A stretch of DNA of 64,000 nucleotides from Actinomycetota bacterium. GTDB lineage: Bacteria; Actinomycetota; Actinomycetes; Nanopelagicales; Nanopelagicaceae. The stretch is from contig JAPLBK010000038.1 of assembly GCA_026392775.1 (NCBI GenBank), forward strand, positions 18,606 to 82,605. The letters run 5' to 3'. The notes below the pieces were generated by a model. It was not told the DNA's origin and ran no database searches. It saw only the letters and a list, made by a program, of their open reading frames with translations. The position numbers were made by a program, and so were the translations under genes. Of the stretch, positions 1 to 8,881 are shown in pieces. How positions within the stretch are numbered: position 1 is the stretch's first letter; each line of letters opens with the position of its first letter.

Positions 1-43
1 CGCCAAGGCCAGCGCCAATAACAATGGCATAGATTCTGCGCAT
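1..43 (-). CDS. start of an unidentified membrane-like protein, cut by the window edge
   Basis: The ATG at 43-41 overlaps the TAA of mshB in a TAATG junction, so this reads as the next gene of the same operon. Only 14 residues are visible (MRRIYAIVIGAGLG), a basic start followed by a hydrophobic run, as in a membrane segment or signal anchor. In several actinobacteria mshB is followed by a small membrane protein of the DUF6113 type; that identity is inference from position only. Confidence 0.4.
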   Translation of the reverse strand, partial: MRRIYAIVIGAGLG

Positions 44-897
44 TACAGAATCACTCCAGAGGTTAAATCGTTCTCGCGGCCTTGTTCATCAAAAGGCTCA
101 CTTTTTTGCCCCTTAATCAGGGTGTAGTACTCATGTCCCCAGACTTGTAAACCCAAGTTGTTAGAGAGGGCGAAGAATGGCCCATCTAATGCAATCTGTG
201 TTTCATGGGCTTTCATAGCTGCCATTTTGGCATCTACAAAGGCATTGCCATCAATGAGAGTTGTGACAAATGAATCATCTTTAGCAAATGGCAAATCATC
301 AATACTTTCAGCACCAAAGAAATCAGAGCCAATCTCTTTCATGGCTTCCATTCCTTGGGCTATAACTGATTTAGGGACTGTATTCCAGTAAATCTTTTGA
401 ATCTGCCATGTTGCTAATTCACTTGCTCTCATAGCAACTCGATGAGCTTGAATATGATCAGGGTGACCATATCCGCCGATTTCATCATAAGTAATCAAAA
501 CATGAGGTTTTACTTCTTCAATTATTTTAACAAGCTCCCCCGCAACTGAATCTAAATCTGCCTGCCAGAAAACATCTGGGCGGTTATTTGATTCTGTTCC
601 CATCATTCCACTATCTCGGTAGTGGCCTAGAAACCTGAAATCTGAAATACCCAATGCTTTCATTGCAAGAGCTAATTCAACTTCACGGTGCTTTCCTAAT
701 TCATCTTTTTCACTACTTGCTAAGTAAGAAAGAGAAGGGACTAAAACTTCTCCTTCTTCTCCGCGTGTGCAGGTTACTAAAGTTACTTTTGCTCCAAGGG
801 ATGCATAAAGGGCCATAGTCGCGCCGTTATTAATGGTTTCATCGTCGGGATGTGCATGCACAAGGAGAATTCGATAGCCCTGATAAGAACTTTTCAT
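43..897 (-). CDS. mshB: MshB-like N-acetyl-glucosaminyl-inositol deacetylase (PIG-L family)
   Basis: Zinc-dependent deacetylase predicted to act in mycothiol synthesis, removing acetate from N-acetyl-glucosaminyl-inositol. The N-terminal metal motif HAHPDDE and the later motif GHPDH fit the LmbE/PIG-L fold, and 284 aa fits MshB (about 300 aa). I choose the ATG at 897: it overlaps the rhodanese stop as ATGA and has GGGAGAAGTT directly upstream. An ATG 12 bp earlier (909) is possible but would lie deeper inside the rhodanese gene. The protein is cytoplasmic, with no signal peptide. A paralogue of the same superfamily lies at 56550-57275. MshB rather than Mca is chosen from the context and the GEEGEV segment; the two subfamilies are hard to separate by eye. 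Confidence 0.8.
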   Translation of the reverse strand: MKSSYQGYRILLVHAHPDDETINNGATMALYASLGAKVTLVTCTRGEEGEVLVPSLSYLASSEKDELGKHREVELALAMKALGISDFRFLGHYRDSGMMGTESNNRPDVFWQADLDSVAGELVKIIEEVKPHVLITYDEIGGYGHPDHIQAHRVAMRASELATWQIQKIYWNTVPKSVIAQGMEAMKEIGSDFFGAESIDDLPFAKDDSFVTTLIDGNAFVDAKMAAMKAHETQIALDGPFFALSNNLGLQVWGHEYYTLIKGQKSEPFDEQGRENDLTSGVIL

Positions 898-1205
898 AAC
901 TTCTCCCATGCAACTATTCCTCCCTCTAAATGTCGCGAATTTGTGAAGCCCGCTTTTTGAATAAGAGCCAAGCAGGTTGCTGATCTTATTCCAGAGTGAC
1001 AGTGAAGAATAATCTCCTTATCGCGTGGGAGCAGTTTGAATGCAGAAGCATCAACAAATCCAGCTACTGGTATCAATACTGAACCCGGGATTCGAGATTG
1101 TGCAAATTCTTCAGGTTCTCTCACATCAATGAGAAGAAAGTCCTCATTGGCGGCGAACTTGCTCTTTAGATCTCCAACTGAGATTTCAGGCGCGGGAGTT
1201 TTCAT
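894..1205 (-). CDS. single-domain rhodanese-like protein
   Basis: 103 aa, one rhodanese domain. The active-site loop CHSGIRS near residue 69 carries the cysteine that would hold persulfide, and the C-terminal GGIVAW segment is typical of GlpE/PspE-type small sulfurtransferases. It is cytoplasmic. It ends in an ATGA overlap with mshB, so the two are probably cotranscribed; a link between sulfur transfer and mycothiol metabolism is plausible but only inferred. The substrate is not known. Confidence 0.85.
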   Translation of the reverse strand: MKTPAPEISVGDLKSKFAANEDFLLIDVREPEEFAQSRIPGSVLIPVAGFVDASAFKLLPRDKEIILHCHSGIRSATCLALIQKAGFTNSRHLEGGIVAWEKL

Positions 1206-1274
1206 AGGAAGTTAATTCTGCCGTATTCACGCATGCGCTGCTACAGCTATTAGCGCAATCACCTCTACTGCCTC

Positions 1275-1287
1275 TACGATTACGCCA
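1275..1287 (+). promoter_or_regulatory. -10 box of a probable leaderless TetR transcript
   Basis: TACGAT at 1275-1280 followed by 7 nt and the ATG of the TetR gene. The spacing puts transcription start at or next to the start codon, and no Shine-Dalgarno sequence is present. The 80-bp divergent gap to the rhodanese gene holds no other recognisable element. Confidence 0.45.
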
Positions 1288-1899
1288 ATGAGCACAATTG
1301 ATACATCAAATAAGCCACGATTGCCTCGTGACGAGCGTCGCGCACTTTTGCTGTCAGCGGCCCTTGAGGTTTTCACTGCCGCTGGCTATCACTCTGCTGC
1401 AATGGATGAAATCGCAGATCGCGCAAATGTCAGCAAGCCAGTTTTGTATCAGCATTTCCCATCCAAGTTAGAGCTCTATCTTGCAGTTCTTGATTTACAT
1501 ATTGACTCATTAGTTTTTGAAATTCAAAGAGCAATCGCTTCAACTCCTGATAACGCCAACCGAGTGCATGCCACAGTTGATGCATATTTTGGCTTTATTG
1601 AAAAAGAGGGTGAAGCTTTTAGATTACTTTTTGAAAGTGATATGAGTGTTGAGCCATCTGTGCGTGAGCGCCTTAATCGAATGACATATGACTGCGCAGC
1701 TGCTGCTAGTGCTGTAATTTCAATTGATACAGGTCTTCCAAAAGAAGCTTCAATGCTCTTAGGTGTTGGAATGATTGGATATGCCCAAGTAACAGCACGC
1801 CATTGGTTAGAACGAGACAGCACATTAACCCGTGAACAGGCAGTTGAGTTGGTCAACAACCTCATGTGGCGAGGAATTTCGGGATTCCCTCGCAATTAA
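1288..1899 (+). CDS. TetR/AcrR family transcriptional regulator
   Basis: 203 aa. The N-terminal helix-turn-helix (about residues 15-62; core MDEIADRANVSKPVLYQHFPSK) is a standard TetR DNA-binding domain. The C-terminal all-helical ligand domain is divergent, and the ligand cannot be read from the sequence. The gene stands between a rhodanese (divergent) and a DEAD-box helicase (same strand, 59 bp on). A TetR gene just upstream of a DEAD-box helicase is a familiar actinobacterial arrangement. The start has no ribosome binding site and fits leaderless translation. Confidence 0.9.
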   Translation: MSTIDTSNKPRLPRDERRALLLSAALEVFTAAGYHSAAMDEIADRANVSKPVLYQHFPSKLELYLAVLDLHIDSLVFEIQRAIASTPDNANRVHATVDAYFGFIEKEGEAFRLLFESDMSVEPSVRERLNRMTYDCAAAASAVISIDTGLPKEASMLLGVGMIGYAQVTARHWLERDSTLTREQAVELVNNLMWRGISGFPRN

Positions 1900-1905
1900 C
1901 TCCGA

Positions 1906-1918
1906 TAGGATTAGAACT
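1906..1918 (+). promoter_or_regulatory. -10 box before the short ORF and helicase
   Basis: TAGGAT at 1906-1911 lies 7 nt before an ATG at 1919, the same geometry as the other leaderless starts here. The hexamer lies just after the TetR stop codon, so the helicase probably has its own promoter. Confidence 0.45.
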
Positions 1919-1957
1919 ATGAGCACCACTAATAAACAAATTTCTGGCGCCGTTTAA
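1919..1957 (+). CDS. possible 12-residue leader peptide upstream of the helicase
   Basis: ATG to TAA encodes MSTTNKQISGAV. It ends one base before the GTG of the helicase, which has no ribosome binding site of its own. The ATG has a correctly placed -10 box for a leaderless mRNA. The helicase could therefore be translated by termination-reinitiation from this peptide. The peptide has no run of regulatory codons such as Trp or Arg. Alternatively the helicase starts elsewhere and the small ORF is chance. Confidence 0.35.
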   Translation: MSTTNKQISGAV

Positions 1958-1958
1958 C

Positions 1959-3281
1959 GTGTCGAAAACTTTCGCAGAGCTCCCACTACGCCCCGAAACC
2001 ATTGAGGCCCTTCATGCCCATGGCTTCATCGCCCCATTTGCTATTCAAGAAATGGTATTACCCATTGCACTGAGTGATGGTGACGTTATTGGCCAAGCTA
2101 AAACAGGAACTGGAAAGACTCTGGCCTTTGGCGTTCCTGTTATCGAACGTGTAATTGCACCCAATGATTCAGAGTGGGCAGGCTTTGAACATAAAGGAAT
2201 GCCACAGGTTCTTATCGTCGTTCCAACACGCGAACTGTGTACGCAGGTAACTAAAGATATTGAAGAGCTAGCAAGTAACCGTGGAATTAGAACGCTAGCA
2301 GTTTATGGCGGGCGAGCATTTGAACCACAGATTGAAGCGCTACAAGCTGGCATTGAAATCGTTGTTGGAACACCAGGGCGACTTCTTGATCTCTCACGCC
2401 AAGGTCAGCTGCGTTTAAAGCAAGTATCACGCCTAGTTTTAGATGAAGCAGATGAGATGTTAGATCTTGGTTTCTTGCCTGATGTTGAAAAGATTTTGGC
2501 AAATACTCCTAATCGCATGCAAACCATGTTGTTCTCAGCAACTATGCCTGGCGACATCATCGCTCTTGCCCGTCGCTTTATGAATCAACCAATTCATATT
2601 CGCACTCAGGACTCAGAAGATGAAGGCGCAGTTGTTACTCGCATTAAGCAGCATGTATTACGTGCTCATGCCATGGATAAAATTGAAATGCTGGCTCGTA
2701 TTTTGCAGGCTCAGGGCCGCGGACCAACCATGGTCTTTTGCCGCACCAAGCGCACCTGCCAAAAGACAGCTGAGGATCTTATGGAGCGTGGCTTTAAAGC
2801 TGCACCTATCCATGGAGATCTCGGACAGAGCGCCCGTGAAAAAGCGTTAGGTGATTTCAAAGCAGGTAAGTCAGATGTTCTCGTTGCAACAGATGTTGCT
2901 GCTCGAGGAATCGATATAGATGGAATTACACATGTAATTAATTATCAGTGCCCAGAGGATGAAAAAACTTATGTGCACCGCATTGGTCGCACAGCACGTG
3001 CCGGAGCACATGGAATTGCAGTCACATTCGTTGACTGGGATGAATTAGCTAGATGGAAGATGATTAATCAAACCCTTGATCTTGGCTTAGCCGAACCAGA
3101 AGAGACATATTCCTCTTCCCCGCACCTGTATGAAGTTCTAGATATTCCAGCAGGCTCCACAGGCCGACTGACTAAAAGTAAACCAGTTGCACAAAAGGCT
3201 GCGCCAGAAAAGCGCGTTGAGAAGAAGGCTGAATCAAAGCCAAAAGTTGAGCGAAATCGCACACGGACAAAGAAGTTTTAA
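1959..3281 (+). CDS. DEAD-box ATP-dependent RNA helicase
   Basis: 440 aa and complete. Motifs appear in order: Q motif (PFAIQEMVLP, about 26-35), Walker A AKTGTGKT (47-54), PTRELC (89-94), TPGR (138-141), DEAD (162-165), SAT (193-195), then in the second RecA domain ATDVAARGID and HRIGRTARAG. A basic Lys/Arg-rich tail (about 400-440) probably binds RNA. It is likely involved in ribosome assembly or mRNA unwinding. The start is GTG directly after the 12-codon ORF, without a Shine-Dalgarno sequence. It converges with marC with only 5 bp between stop codons and no visible terminator. Closest to the RhlE/CshA-type single-gene actinobacterial helicases; I do not assign a symbol. Confidence 0.93.
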   Translation: MSKTFAELPLRPETIEALHAHGFIAPFAIQEMVLPIALSDGDVIGQAKTGTGKTLAFGVPVIERVIAPNDSEWAGFEHKGMPQVLIVVPTRELCTQVTKDIEELASNRGIRTLAVYGGRAFEPQIEALQAGIEIVVGTPGRLLDLSRQGQLRLKQVSRLVLDEADEMLDLGFLPDVEKILANTPNRMQTMLFSATMPGDIIALARRFMNQPIHIRTQDSEDEGAVVTRIKQHVLRAHAMDKIEMLARILQAQGRGPTMVFCRTKRTCQKTAEDLMERGFKAAPIHGDLGQSAREKALGDFKAGKSDVLVATDVAARGIDIDGITHVINYQCPEDEKTYVHRIGRTARAGAHGIAVTFVDWDELARWKMINQTLDLGLAEPEETYSSSPHLYEVLDIPAGSTGRLTKSKPVAQKAAPEKRVEKKAESKPKVERNRTRTKKF

Positions 3282-3286
3282 GAGAG

Positions 3287-3898
3287 TTAAGTTGTAACGA
3301 AAACGCGGATTGCATTTACCAGCATCTGAACTGCAATCGCGGCAAGTAATAAACCAGCGATACGCGCTACTAATGTCACGCCAGCTTCCTTAATGACCTT
3401 CATGATTGTTGTTGATGCCATCAGCACTGCAGCGATAGCAACGTGAACGGCGATTACTGCACCAATTAAACCCATCGCCATGCTTGGGCCATCAATTTGC
3501 TGAACGAAAATCATTGTTGCAACGATTGCACCAGGTCCTGCTAGCAAAGGTGTTCCTAGCGGAACGAGCGCGATGTTGGCATCTTTTGGCTCCCCACGAC
3601 CACTTCCCTTGCCCCCAGTGAGAAGATCTAATGAAATGAGCAAAAGCAATAAAGCACCCGCCGCTTGCATCGCGGCAATTGAGACATTGAGGTAACTCAA
3701 AATAAAGCGACCGAATAGTGCAAATATTGAAATCACAAGGAGTGAGACTGAAGCCGCTTTTATTGCGAGAATTCTGCGCTCTTTGGCCGATTTGTCAGCA
3801 ACTAAAGCTAAGAATATTGGCGTGGCACCAGGTGGATCCATAATCACAAATAGGGTGACAAATGATTGGATGGCAAAGGTTAAAGCGCTAACTTTCAT
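3287..3898 (-). CDS. MarC family integral membrane protein
   Basis: 203 aa with about six hydrophobic segments. The N-terminal FVTLFVIMDPPGATPIFLAL segment is the hallmark of the MarC/YchE family. The molecular function of the family is unresolved; older multiple-antibiotic-resistance annotation is not supported. Its ATG overlaps the PHP gene stop (ATGA), and it is the last gene of a minus-strand run tatB-mrp-DMT-PHP-marC. Confidence 0.88.
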   Translation of the reverse strand: MKVSALTFAIQSFVTLFVIMDPPGATPIFLALVADKSAKERRILAIKAASVSLLVISIFALFGRFILSYLNVSIAAMQAAGALLLLLISLDLLTGGKGSGRGEPKDANIALVPLGTPLLAGPGAIVATMIFVQQIDGPSMAMGLIGAVIAVHVAIAAVLMASTTIMKVIKEAGVTLVARIAGLLLAAIAVQMLVNAIRVFVTT

Positions 3899-4740
3899 GC
3901 TCCTACCACCCTTCGTTTATCGGCAAGTGATTCAAGTTTTTCCCATTGCCCTGGGCTGGTTTGAAACTCAGCTAGTAAATTCAGTTTACCGCTTCCGTGA
4001 TAGTCGCTGGAGCCAGTTATCACTAAATCCAACTCTGTGGCAATCGAGCGCAACATCGCTCTTTCTTCTGGATTTTGATCTCTATGATCCACTTCAATTC
4101 CATTTAAGCCAGCATGTACTAGCTCTTGAAAATCACTTGCTTTAAGTATCTGGCCGCGATGTGATGCAAAAGGATGAGCAATCACTGCAACTCCTCCTGC
4201 GCTTCGAATCATTGCAATTGCTTGGGCCGGAGTTGGGGCCGCATGCGAGACATAAAACTGGGAATCATTATTGAGCATGCCTTGAAATGCTTCATCGCGT
4301 GTAGATATGACACCTTTGTTAACCAAGGCATCAGCTAAATGTGGACGACCAAGTGTGGCACCATCAGGACGCGCAGCTTCAACATCTGCCATTGAAATAT
4401 CAATGCCTGCTGCCTGCATCTTCTCAACCATCTTGCGCATCCGAGGCATTCGTCCGTCACGCGTCTCTTCAAGCATCACTTGCATGTGCTTGTGTTCACC
4501 ATCAAAAAGAAGTCCGAGCATGTGCACACTTATTCCATCTTCAGTTAAGCAGGATATTTCACTACCAAGTGCTAACGTCAACTTGCCGCGCAAGCTCTCA
4601 GTTGCCTCTTGCCAACTAGAGGTTGTGTCATGATCAGTTATTCCAAGAACCGTTAATCCCTGAACGATTGCTTTATTTACAAGTTCGCGTGGAGTATCTG
4701 TGCCATCGCTTTTATTGGTGTGTGTATGTAAATCAATCAT
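3895..4740 (-). CDS. PHP-domain metal-dependent phosphoesterase
   Basis: 281 aa. It begins with the PHP metal motif DLHTHTNKSDG and has DHD, H and the late SSDYHG motif, all metal ligands of the TrpH/YciV-like PHP branch. Likely substrates are nucleoside 3',5'-bisphosphates or short RNA ends, as for E. coli RnmA (YciV); this is family inference. I choose the ATG at 4740 because it overlaps the upstream DMT stop as ATGA and puts the metal motif at the start. A longer reading to 4791 adds 17 residues of unlike composition. Confidence 0.85.
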   Translation of the reverse strand: MIDLHTHTNKSDGTDTPRELVNKAIVQGLTVLGITDHDTTSSWQEATESLRGKLTLALGSEISCLTEDGISVHMLGLLFDGEHKHMQVMLEETRDGRMPRMRKMVEKMQAAGIDISMADVEAARPDGATLGRPHLADALVNKGVISTRDEAFQGMLNNDSQFYVSHAAPTPAQAIAMIRSAGGVAVIAHPFASHRGQILKASDFQELVHAGLNGIEVDHRDQNPEERAMLRSIATELDLVITGSSDYHGSGKLNLLAEFQTSPGQWEKLESLADKRRVVGA

Positions 4741-5642
4741 GGAGCCAGCTCCACTGCCCCAGGTCTTGATCGAGTAACCACTAACACACATCCAATTAAA
4801 ATCAATGCAATTCCAGGCAAAATACCAAGTGGTGGTTTTTGTCTAAGCCACCAAAAAGCAAGCAGTGAGCTAACGGGTACTTCAAAAAAGATAATAAGAG
4901 AAACAATTGCCGGTGATACACGTTTGAGAGCTGTATTAAACATTGTATGACCAAGAATCTGTGCACCAACAACAAGACCTAAAAGGATCCACCATTCACG
5001 CCCAGAGAAATTAAATATCGGAAAACCCATCAGTAACGCCATTGGTAATGCCGTCATGGCACAAACGAAATAACAGACGGTTGTGTACACAGTTGTTTCA
5101 ACTGTGCGCTGTGCACGTGATCCAGCCATCATGTAAAGAGCAGCAAGTGCTGCCGAGACAAGTGCGGCGACATCACCTAGAAATGCACGAAGAGAAATCT
5201 GTAAATCAATGCCTGATATCAAAAGTACGCCTGAAAAGCTAACAATCATTCCGAGCCAGGCTTTAGAGGGAATATGCCCACCGCTAAGTTTTACAAACAA
5301 TGCGGCAAAGATTGGTTGCAAGGCAACAAGTGCCGTACCTGCAGCAACACTTGTCCAGCGCATCGCCAGAAAGAATCCCACAAAGTGAATGGCTAATATA
5401 AAGCCAGCCAGAATGGACCACTTGATGCCTGTGCGATCTCTAGGATATTTGAGAGCAAAGGGAAGTGTTAATAGTGAACCACCAAGGTTTCTCCAAAAAA
5501 TCAATGTCGGAATTGGCATTGCACTCATTGCAATCAGAGGTCCTGATGTTCCAATTCCCATTATTCCAATACCAAGGCGAATTAAATCAGGTCTTCCTGG
5601 AATAGTCGTATGACTATCGCGCGAATCCCCTTGTGATATCAA
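4737..5642 (-). CDS. EamA/DMT-superfamily membrane transporter
   Basis: 301 aa with about ten hydrophobic segments arranged as two EamA repeats (roughly residues 20-150 and 160-295), the fold of drug/metabolite exporters such as RhtA and YdcZ-like proteins. The substrate is unknown. The apparent start is TTG at 5642, overlapping the mrp stop as TTGA; internal starts are possible because the first 20 residues are hydrophilic. Confidence 0.82.
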   Translation of the reverse strand: MISQGDSRDSHTTIPGRPDLIRLGIGIMGIGTSGPLIAMSAMPIPTLIFWRNLGGSLLTLPFALKYPRDRTGIKWSILAGFILAIHFVGFFLAMRWTSVAAGTALVALQPIFAALFVKLSGGHIPSKAWLGMIVSFSGVLLISGIDLQISLRAFLGDVAALVSAALAALYMMAGSRAQRTVETTVYTTVCYFVCAMTALPMALLMGFPIFNFSGREWWILLGLVVGAQILGHTMFNTALKRVSPAIVSLIIFFEVPVSSLLAFWWLRQKPPLGILPGIALILIGCVLVVTRSRPGAVELAP

Positions 5643-6769
5643 TTGCTCTCCGGGGAAATACCTAAGCGAACACCCACTAAAGATTTACTGCGCTTAACAA
5701 GAATCTCTGCAATCGCAAGAATTGTCTGTGCAGATTCAGATGCAGGAGCAGCTTGAACTAACGGAACTCCGTCATCGCCACCAGTTCGAAGTTCTGGATT
5801 AAAGGCGATTTTGCCTAGAAGTGGAACATCAATGCCAACGAGAGCTGACAAACGCTTAGATGTTTCTTCACCACCACCTGCTCCAAAGAGCGCAATTTTC
5901 TCACCACATGTTGGGCAGCCATATTCAGACATGTTTTCAATAACGCCAATTACGCGTTGATGAATCTGATGTGCAATTCTTCCCGCGCGTTCTGCAACCT
6001 CAGCTGCAGCAATTTGAGGTGTAGTTACAACAACTATCTCTGAGTTAGGAATCAGTTGTCCTAGCGAGATAGCTAAATCTCCAGTCCCAGGTGGTAAATC
6101 AATGAGCAAGACATCCAAATCGCCCCAGTGCGCATCTGAAAGAAGTTGTTCAAGAACACGGTGTAAGAGAGGTCCACGATATGCAACTGGATCAGAGCGC
6201 TCTGGCTTAAACATCTCCATAGAAACTACTTTTACGCCAAATGACTCCAGAGGGATAAAGAGCTGATCAATGGCAGTTGGTCGCTGACCCATTAAGCCCA
6301 TCAAACGGGGAATCGAGTGGCCATAGACATCTGCATCTAAAATTCCAACCCGTAATCCTTTTTTAGCAAATGCAACTCCTAGGTTTGCAGTCACAGAAGA
6401 TTTACCAACGCCACCTTTGCCTGATGCAATACCGATAACACGTGTAAGAGATTCTGGTTGGGAAAAAGTAATAGTTTTCTCTCGACCACCGCGAACAACT
6501 TTCTTGACATAATCACGTTGCTCTTGCGACATAACTCCAAAAGCTAAGTCAACAGTTTTAACACCTTCGACATTTTTTAGTGCTGTAGTAATATCACCAC
6601 GAAGTCGATCTTGCATTGGGCAACCAGAAATCGTTAATAAAATTTTAATACTCACGGCGCCGTTATCCTCAGTCAGCTCTTCAACCATTCCAAGCTCAGT
6701 TATTGAACGATGAAGTTCAGGGTCTTGAACTGTTGTGAGTGCTTCATTGAGTGCTTCAATAAGGTTCAT
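5639..6769 (-). CDS. mrp: Mrp/ApbC iron-sulfur cluster carrier ATPase
   Basis: 376 aa. The N-terminal MIP18/DUF59 domain (about 1-85, with the QDPEL motif) precedes a ParA-like P-loop domain with the deviant Walker A GKGGVGKS (near residue 115) and a CPTCG motif in the C-terminal half that would bridge a 4Fe-4S cluster in the dimer. It loads iron-sulfur clusters onto apoproteins. It sits directly after tatB with a 4-bp overlap, as in mycobacteria and other actinobacteria. Confidence 0.92.
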   Translation of the reverse strand: MNLIEALNEALTTVQDPELHRSITELGMVEELTEDNGAVSIKILLTISGCPMQDRLRGDITTALKNVEGVKTVDLAFGVMSQEQRDYVKKVVRGGREKTITFSQPESLTRVIGIASGKGGVGKSSVTANLGVAFAKKGLRVGILDADVYGHSIPRLMGLMGQRPTAIDQLFIPLESFGVKVVSMEMFKPERSDPVAYRGPLLHRVLEQLLSDAHWGDLDVLLIDLPPGTGDLAISLGQLIPNSEIVVVTTPQIAAAEVAERAGRIAHQIHQRVIGVIENMSEYGCPTCGEKIALFGAGGGEETSKRLSALVGIDVPLLGKIAFNPELRTGGDDGVPLVQAAPASESAQTILAIAEILVKRSKSLVGVRLGISPESN

Positions 6770-7071
6770 ATAAGGTCTGGATCAATCTTTGCAGTTGGGC
6801 GCGCTGGTTTTGCTGCTGGAGTGTCATCCAACAACTCACCTAACTGCTTTTTAACAAAAGTTTTTGGATGTAGATCTGCAGGCTGAAGATTCTCAAAGCC
6901 GGGTCCCAAGTTCTCACGGAGTTCAGCTGTTGCTGTCTGTGACAAAGCACGAATTTTCTTTGCCCATTTGGCAGCTTCAGAGGCAGCTTTTGGAAGACGC
7001 TCTGGACCAAGCAGAATCATTCCTAAAATAGCTAGGCCGAGGATTTCACCTGCGCCGATATCGAAGAACAT
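6766..7071 (-). CDS. tatB: Sec-independent protein translocase subunit TatB
   Basis: 101 aa. One N-terminal transmembrane helix is followed by the GPERLPK hinge and an amphipathic helix, the TatA/TatB pattern. The position between htrA and mrp and the length favour TatB, which with TatC binds twin-arginine signal peptides. The acidic and proline-rich tail is typical of actinobacterial TatB. Confidence 0.88.
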   Translation of the reverse strand: MFFDIGAGEILGLAILGMILLGPERLPKAASEAAKWAKKIRALSQTATAELRENLGPGFENLQPADLHPKTFVKKQLGELLDDTPAAKPARPTAKIDPDLI

Positions 7072-7099
7072 GCCGAAAGCCTACCTTCTAAACCGGCCC

Positions 7100-8224
7100 C
7101 TAGTTATTGCCAGCTACCAAGGCAACGGTGACAGTGACCTCTTTGCTATCTCGAATGTAAGTCAGGGTGACCTTATCTCCCACATTCATAGCGCGGATTG
7201 CAACAATTAATTGCTCAGGGGAATCGATGGCCTTATTTTCGAATTTAACGATGACATCTCCCGCACGAATCCCTGCTTTAGCTGCTGGTCCACCAGGCAA
7301 AATAGCTGTGCTGGAACTGGAAACAAGTGCGCCAACTCCAGTGAAATTCATATCCAATGAAACGCCTAGAAATGGATAGGTAGCTTTTCCTGATTTGATT
7401 AATTGATCCGCAGTTTTTCTTGTTTGATTAATAGGAATTGCAAAACCCAAACCAATTGAACCGGCCTGTGATGAGGAACCTAGAGATGCGATTGCTGAGT
7501 TAACACCAATAACTGCTCCTGTTGCATCAACTAATGGACCTCCAGAATTTCCTGGGTTGATGGCAGCATCCGTTTGTAATGCATTAATAAATGAACTTCC
7601 AGATCCAGAATCTCCAGCAGTTACAGGTCGATTTTTAGCACTAATGATTCCTAGTGTTACCGTTCCTGATAGACCAAGTGGTGAACCAATTGCAATTACT
7701 GAATCACCAACTGCAACTTTGTCACTATCTCCAAATTCAAGTGCTGGCAGATTCGTTGCACTGATTTTTATCACTGCTAAGTCATAAGAAGCATCACGAC
7801 CAATTATACTCGCGCTATAAATATCACCATTATTCAAGGTAACTCGTATAGCACCATTTCCATTAGCAACTCCAGCGATAACATGATTGTTGGTCAGGAT
7901 GTAACCGTTGCTATCAAAAATAAAGCCAGAGCCAGTTCCCCCACGACCCGTTGAAGAGCGTGTATTAACAGAAACAACTGAGGGTAAAACTCTGGCAGCA
8001 ATTCCTGCAACAGAATCTGGTGCGCGCTCAATTGTGCTTGAAGAATCAACTATGTTGGCAGAATTAAAGATTGTTCCACCCGTTGCAGTAACTCCTAGAA
8101 ATCCCCCGAGGCAACTAGCAAGCAAAGCAGTTATGAAGATTTTGCTTCGAGCGCTTTTACTCGGTGCACTTGTTTCCCACCATGGGCGAACATTGTGGAT
8201 TACCATTTTTCTAGGAAAAATCAT
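7100..8224 (-). CDS. htrA: membrane-anchored HtrA/DegP-type serine protease with PDZ domain
   Basis: 374 aa. The N-terminal segment about 28-50 is a single membrane anchor. The trypsin-like domain carries His114 (NNHVIAG), Asp148 (YDLAVIK) and Ser227 (INPGNSGGP), so the triad is intact. One PDZ domain follows (about 275-370). It would degrade or refold misfolded proteins outside the membrane. In mycobacteria this gene lies beside sigE and rseA; neither is found here. A short gap (12 bp) separates it from the upstream methyltransferase gene, so cotranscription is likely. Confidence 0.9.
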   Translation of the reverse strand: MIFPRKMVIHNVRPWWETSAPSKSARSKIFITALLASCLGGFLGVTATGGTIFNSANIVDSSSTIERAPDSVAGIAARVLPSVVSVNTRSSTGRGGTGSGFIFDSNGYILTNNHVIAGVANGNGAIRVTLNNGDIYSASIIGRDASYDLAVIKISATNLPALEFGDSDKVAVGDSVIAIGSPLGLSGTVTLGIISAKNRPVTAGDSGSGSSFINALQTDAAINPGNSGGPLVDATGAVIGVNSAIASLGSSSQAGSIGLGFAIPINQTRKTADQLIKSGKATYPFLGVSLDMNFTGVGALVSSSSTAILPGGPAAKAGIRAGDVIVKFENKAIDSPEQLIVAIRAMNVGDKVTLTYIRDSKEVTVTVALVAGNN

Positions 8225-8236
8225 GTGAGTATCTTC

Positions 8237-8881
8237 CTACAACTTCGTTGCAACTAACAAACCATCACCGGTTGGAATCAAGGTGCTCACCCAATGTTCT
8301 GTGTCATTTTTAATGATTTTCCCAGCATCACGAAGCGCCACGGTTTGAGGGTCTCTCTGGGCTGGATCGTTGACTTTTGAACCCCCAAAAAAGCTATCAA
8401 TAACCATCGCCCCACCGCTTCGCAAAATGCGATGTGCCTCACTGATTACAAAGGCCAAATCTTGAGGATCATGACGGACCACAACTAAGTCATAGGCTCT
8501 ATCGGTTAACTTTGAAATCACATCTAGGACTGAGTTAGTAATTAATCTGTAACGGGTTGGTGATATCTCAGCATCAGCAAACGCCAACTTTGCAATCTGC
8601 GTATGTTCCATCTCATCATCAATTGAAGTTAGGGTGCCACTTGCCAACATGCCATCGAGTAGCCACAAGCTTCCCACGCCTGAACCAGTACCTACTTCAA
8701 CAACTGACTGTGCTGAGAGGGTAAAGGCAAGGTGCTTAAGATATGCCCCTACTCCAGGTGTTACATCGTGTGCTCCTATTTCAACCCCGCGAGCACGTGC
8801 ATAAGTTTTGAATGGATCTTCAGCTATAAAATTTTCAGCATATCCATGAGGATCAATTTTCATTTGAGATTCATTATCCAT
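8237..8881 (-). CDS. SAM-dependent O-methyltransferase family 3
   Basis: 214 aa with the class I methyltransferase fold; the SAM-binding motif VVEVGTGSGVGSLWL lies near residues 61-75, followed by the acidic TSIDDE turn. It belongs to the catechol/caffeoyl-CoA O-methyltransferase-like group, like Rv1220c of M. tuberculosis, which occupies a comparable neighbourhood. The acceptor is unknown. The start overlaps the end of pepA by 22 bp; an internal ATG at 8863 is an alternative start. Confidence 0.85.
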   Translation of the reverse strand: MDNESQMKIDPHGYAENFIAEDPFKTYARARGVEIGAHDVTPGVGAYLKHLAFTLSAQSVVEVGTGSGVGSLWLLDGMLASGTLTSIDDEMEHTQIAKLAFADAEISPTRYRLITNSVLDVISKLTDRAYDLVVVRHDPQDLAFVISEAHRILRSGGAMVIDSFFGGSKVNDPAQRDPQTVALRDAGKIIKNDTEHWVSTLIPTGDGLLVATKL

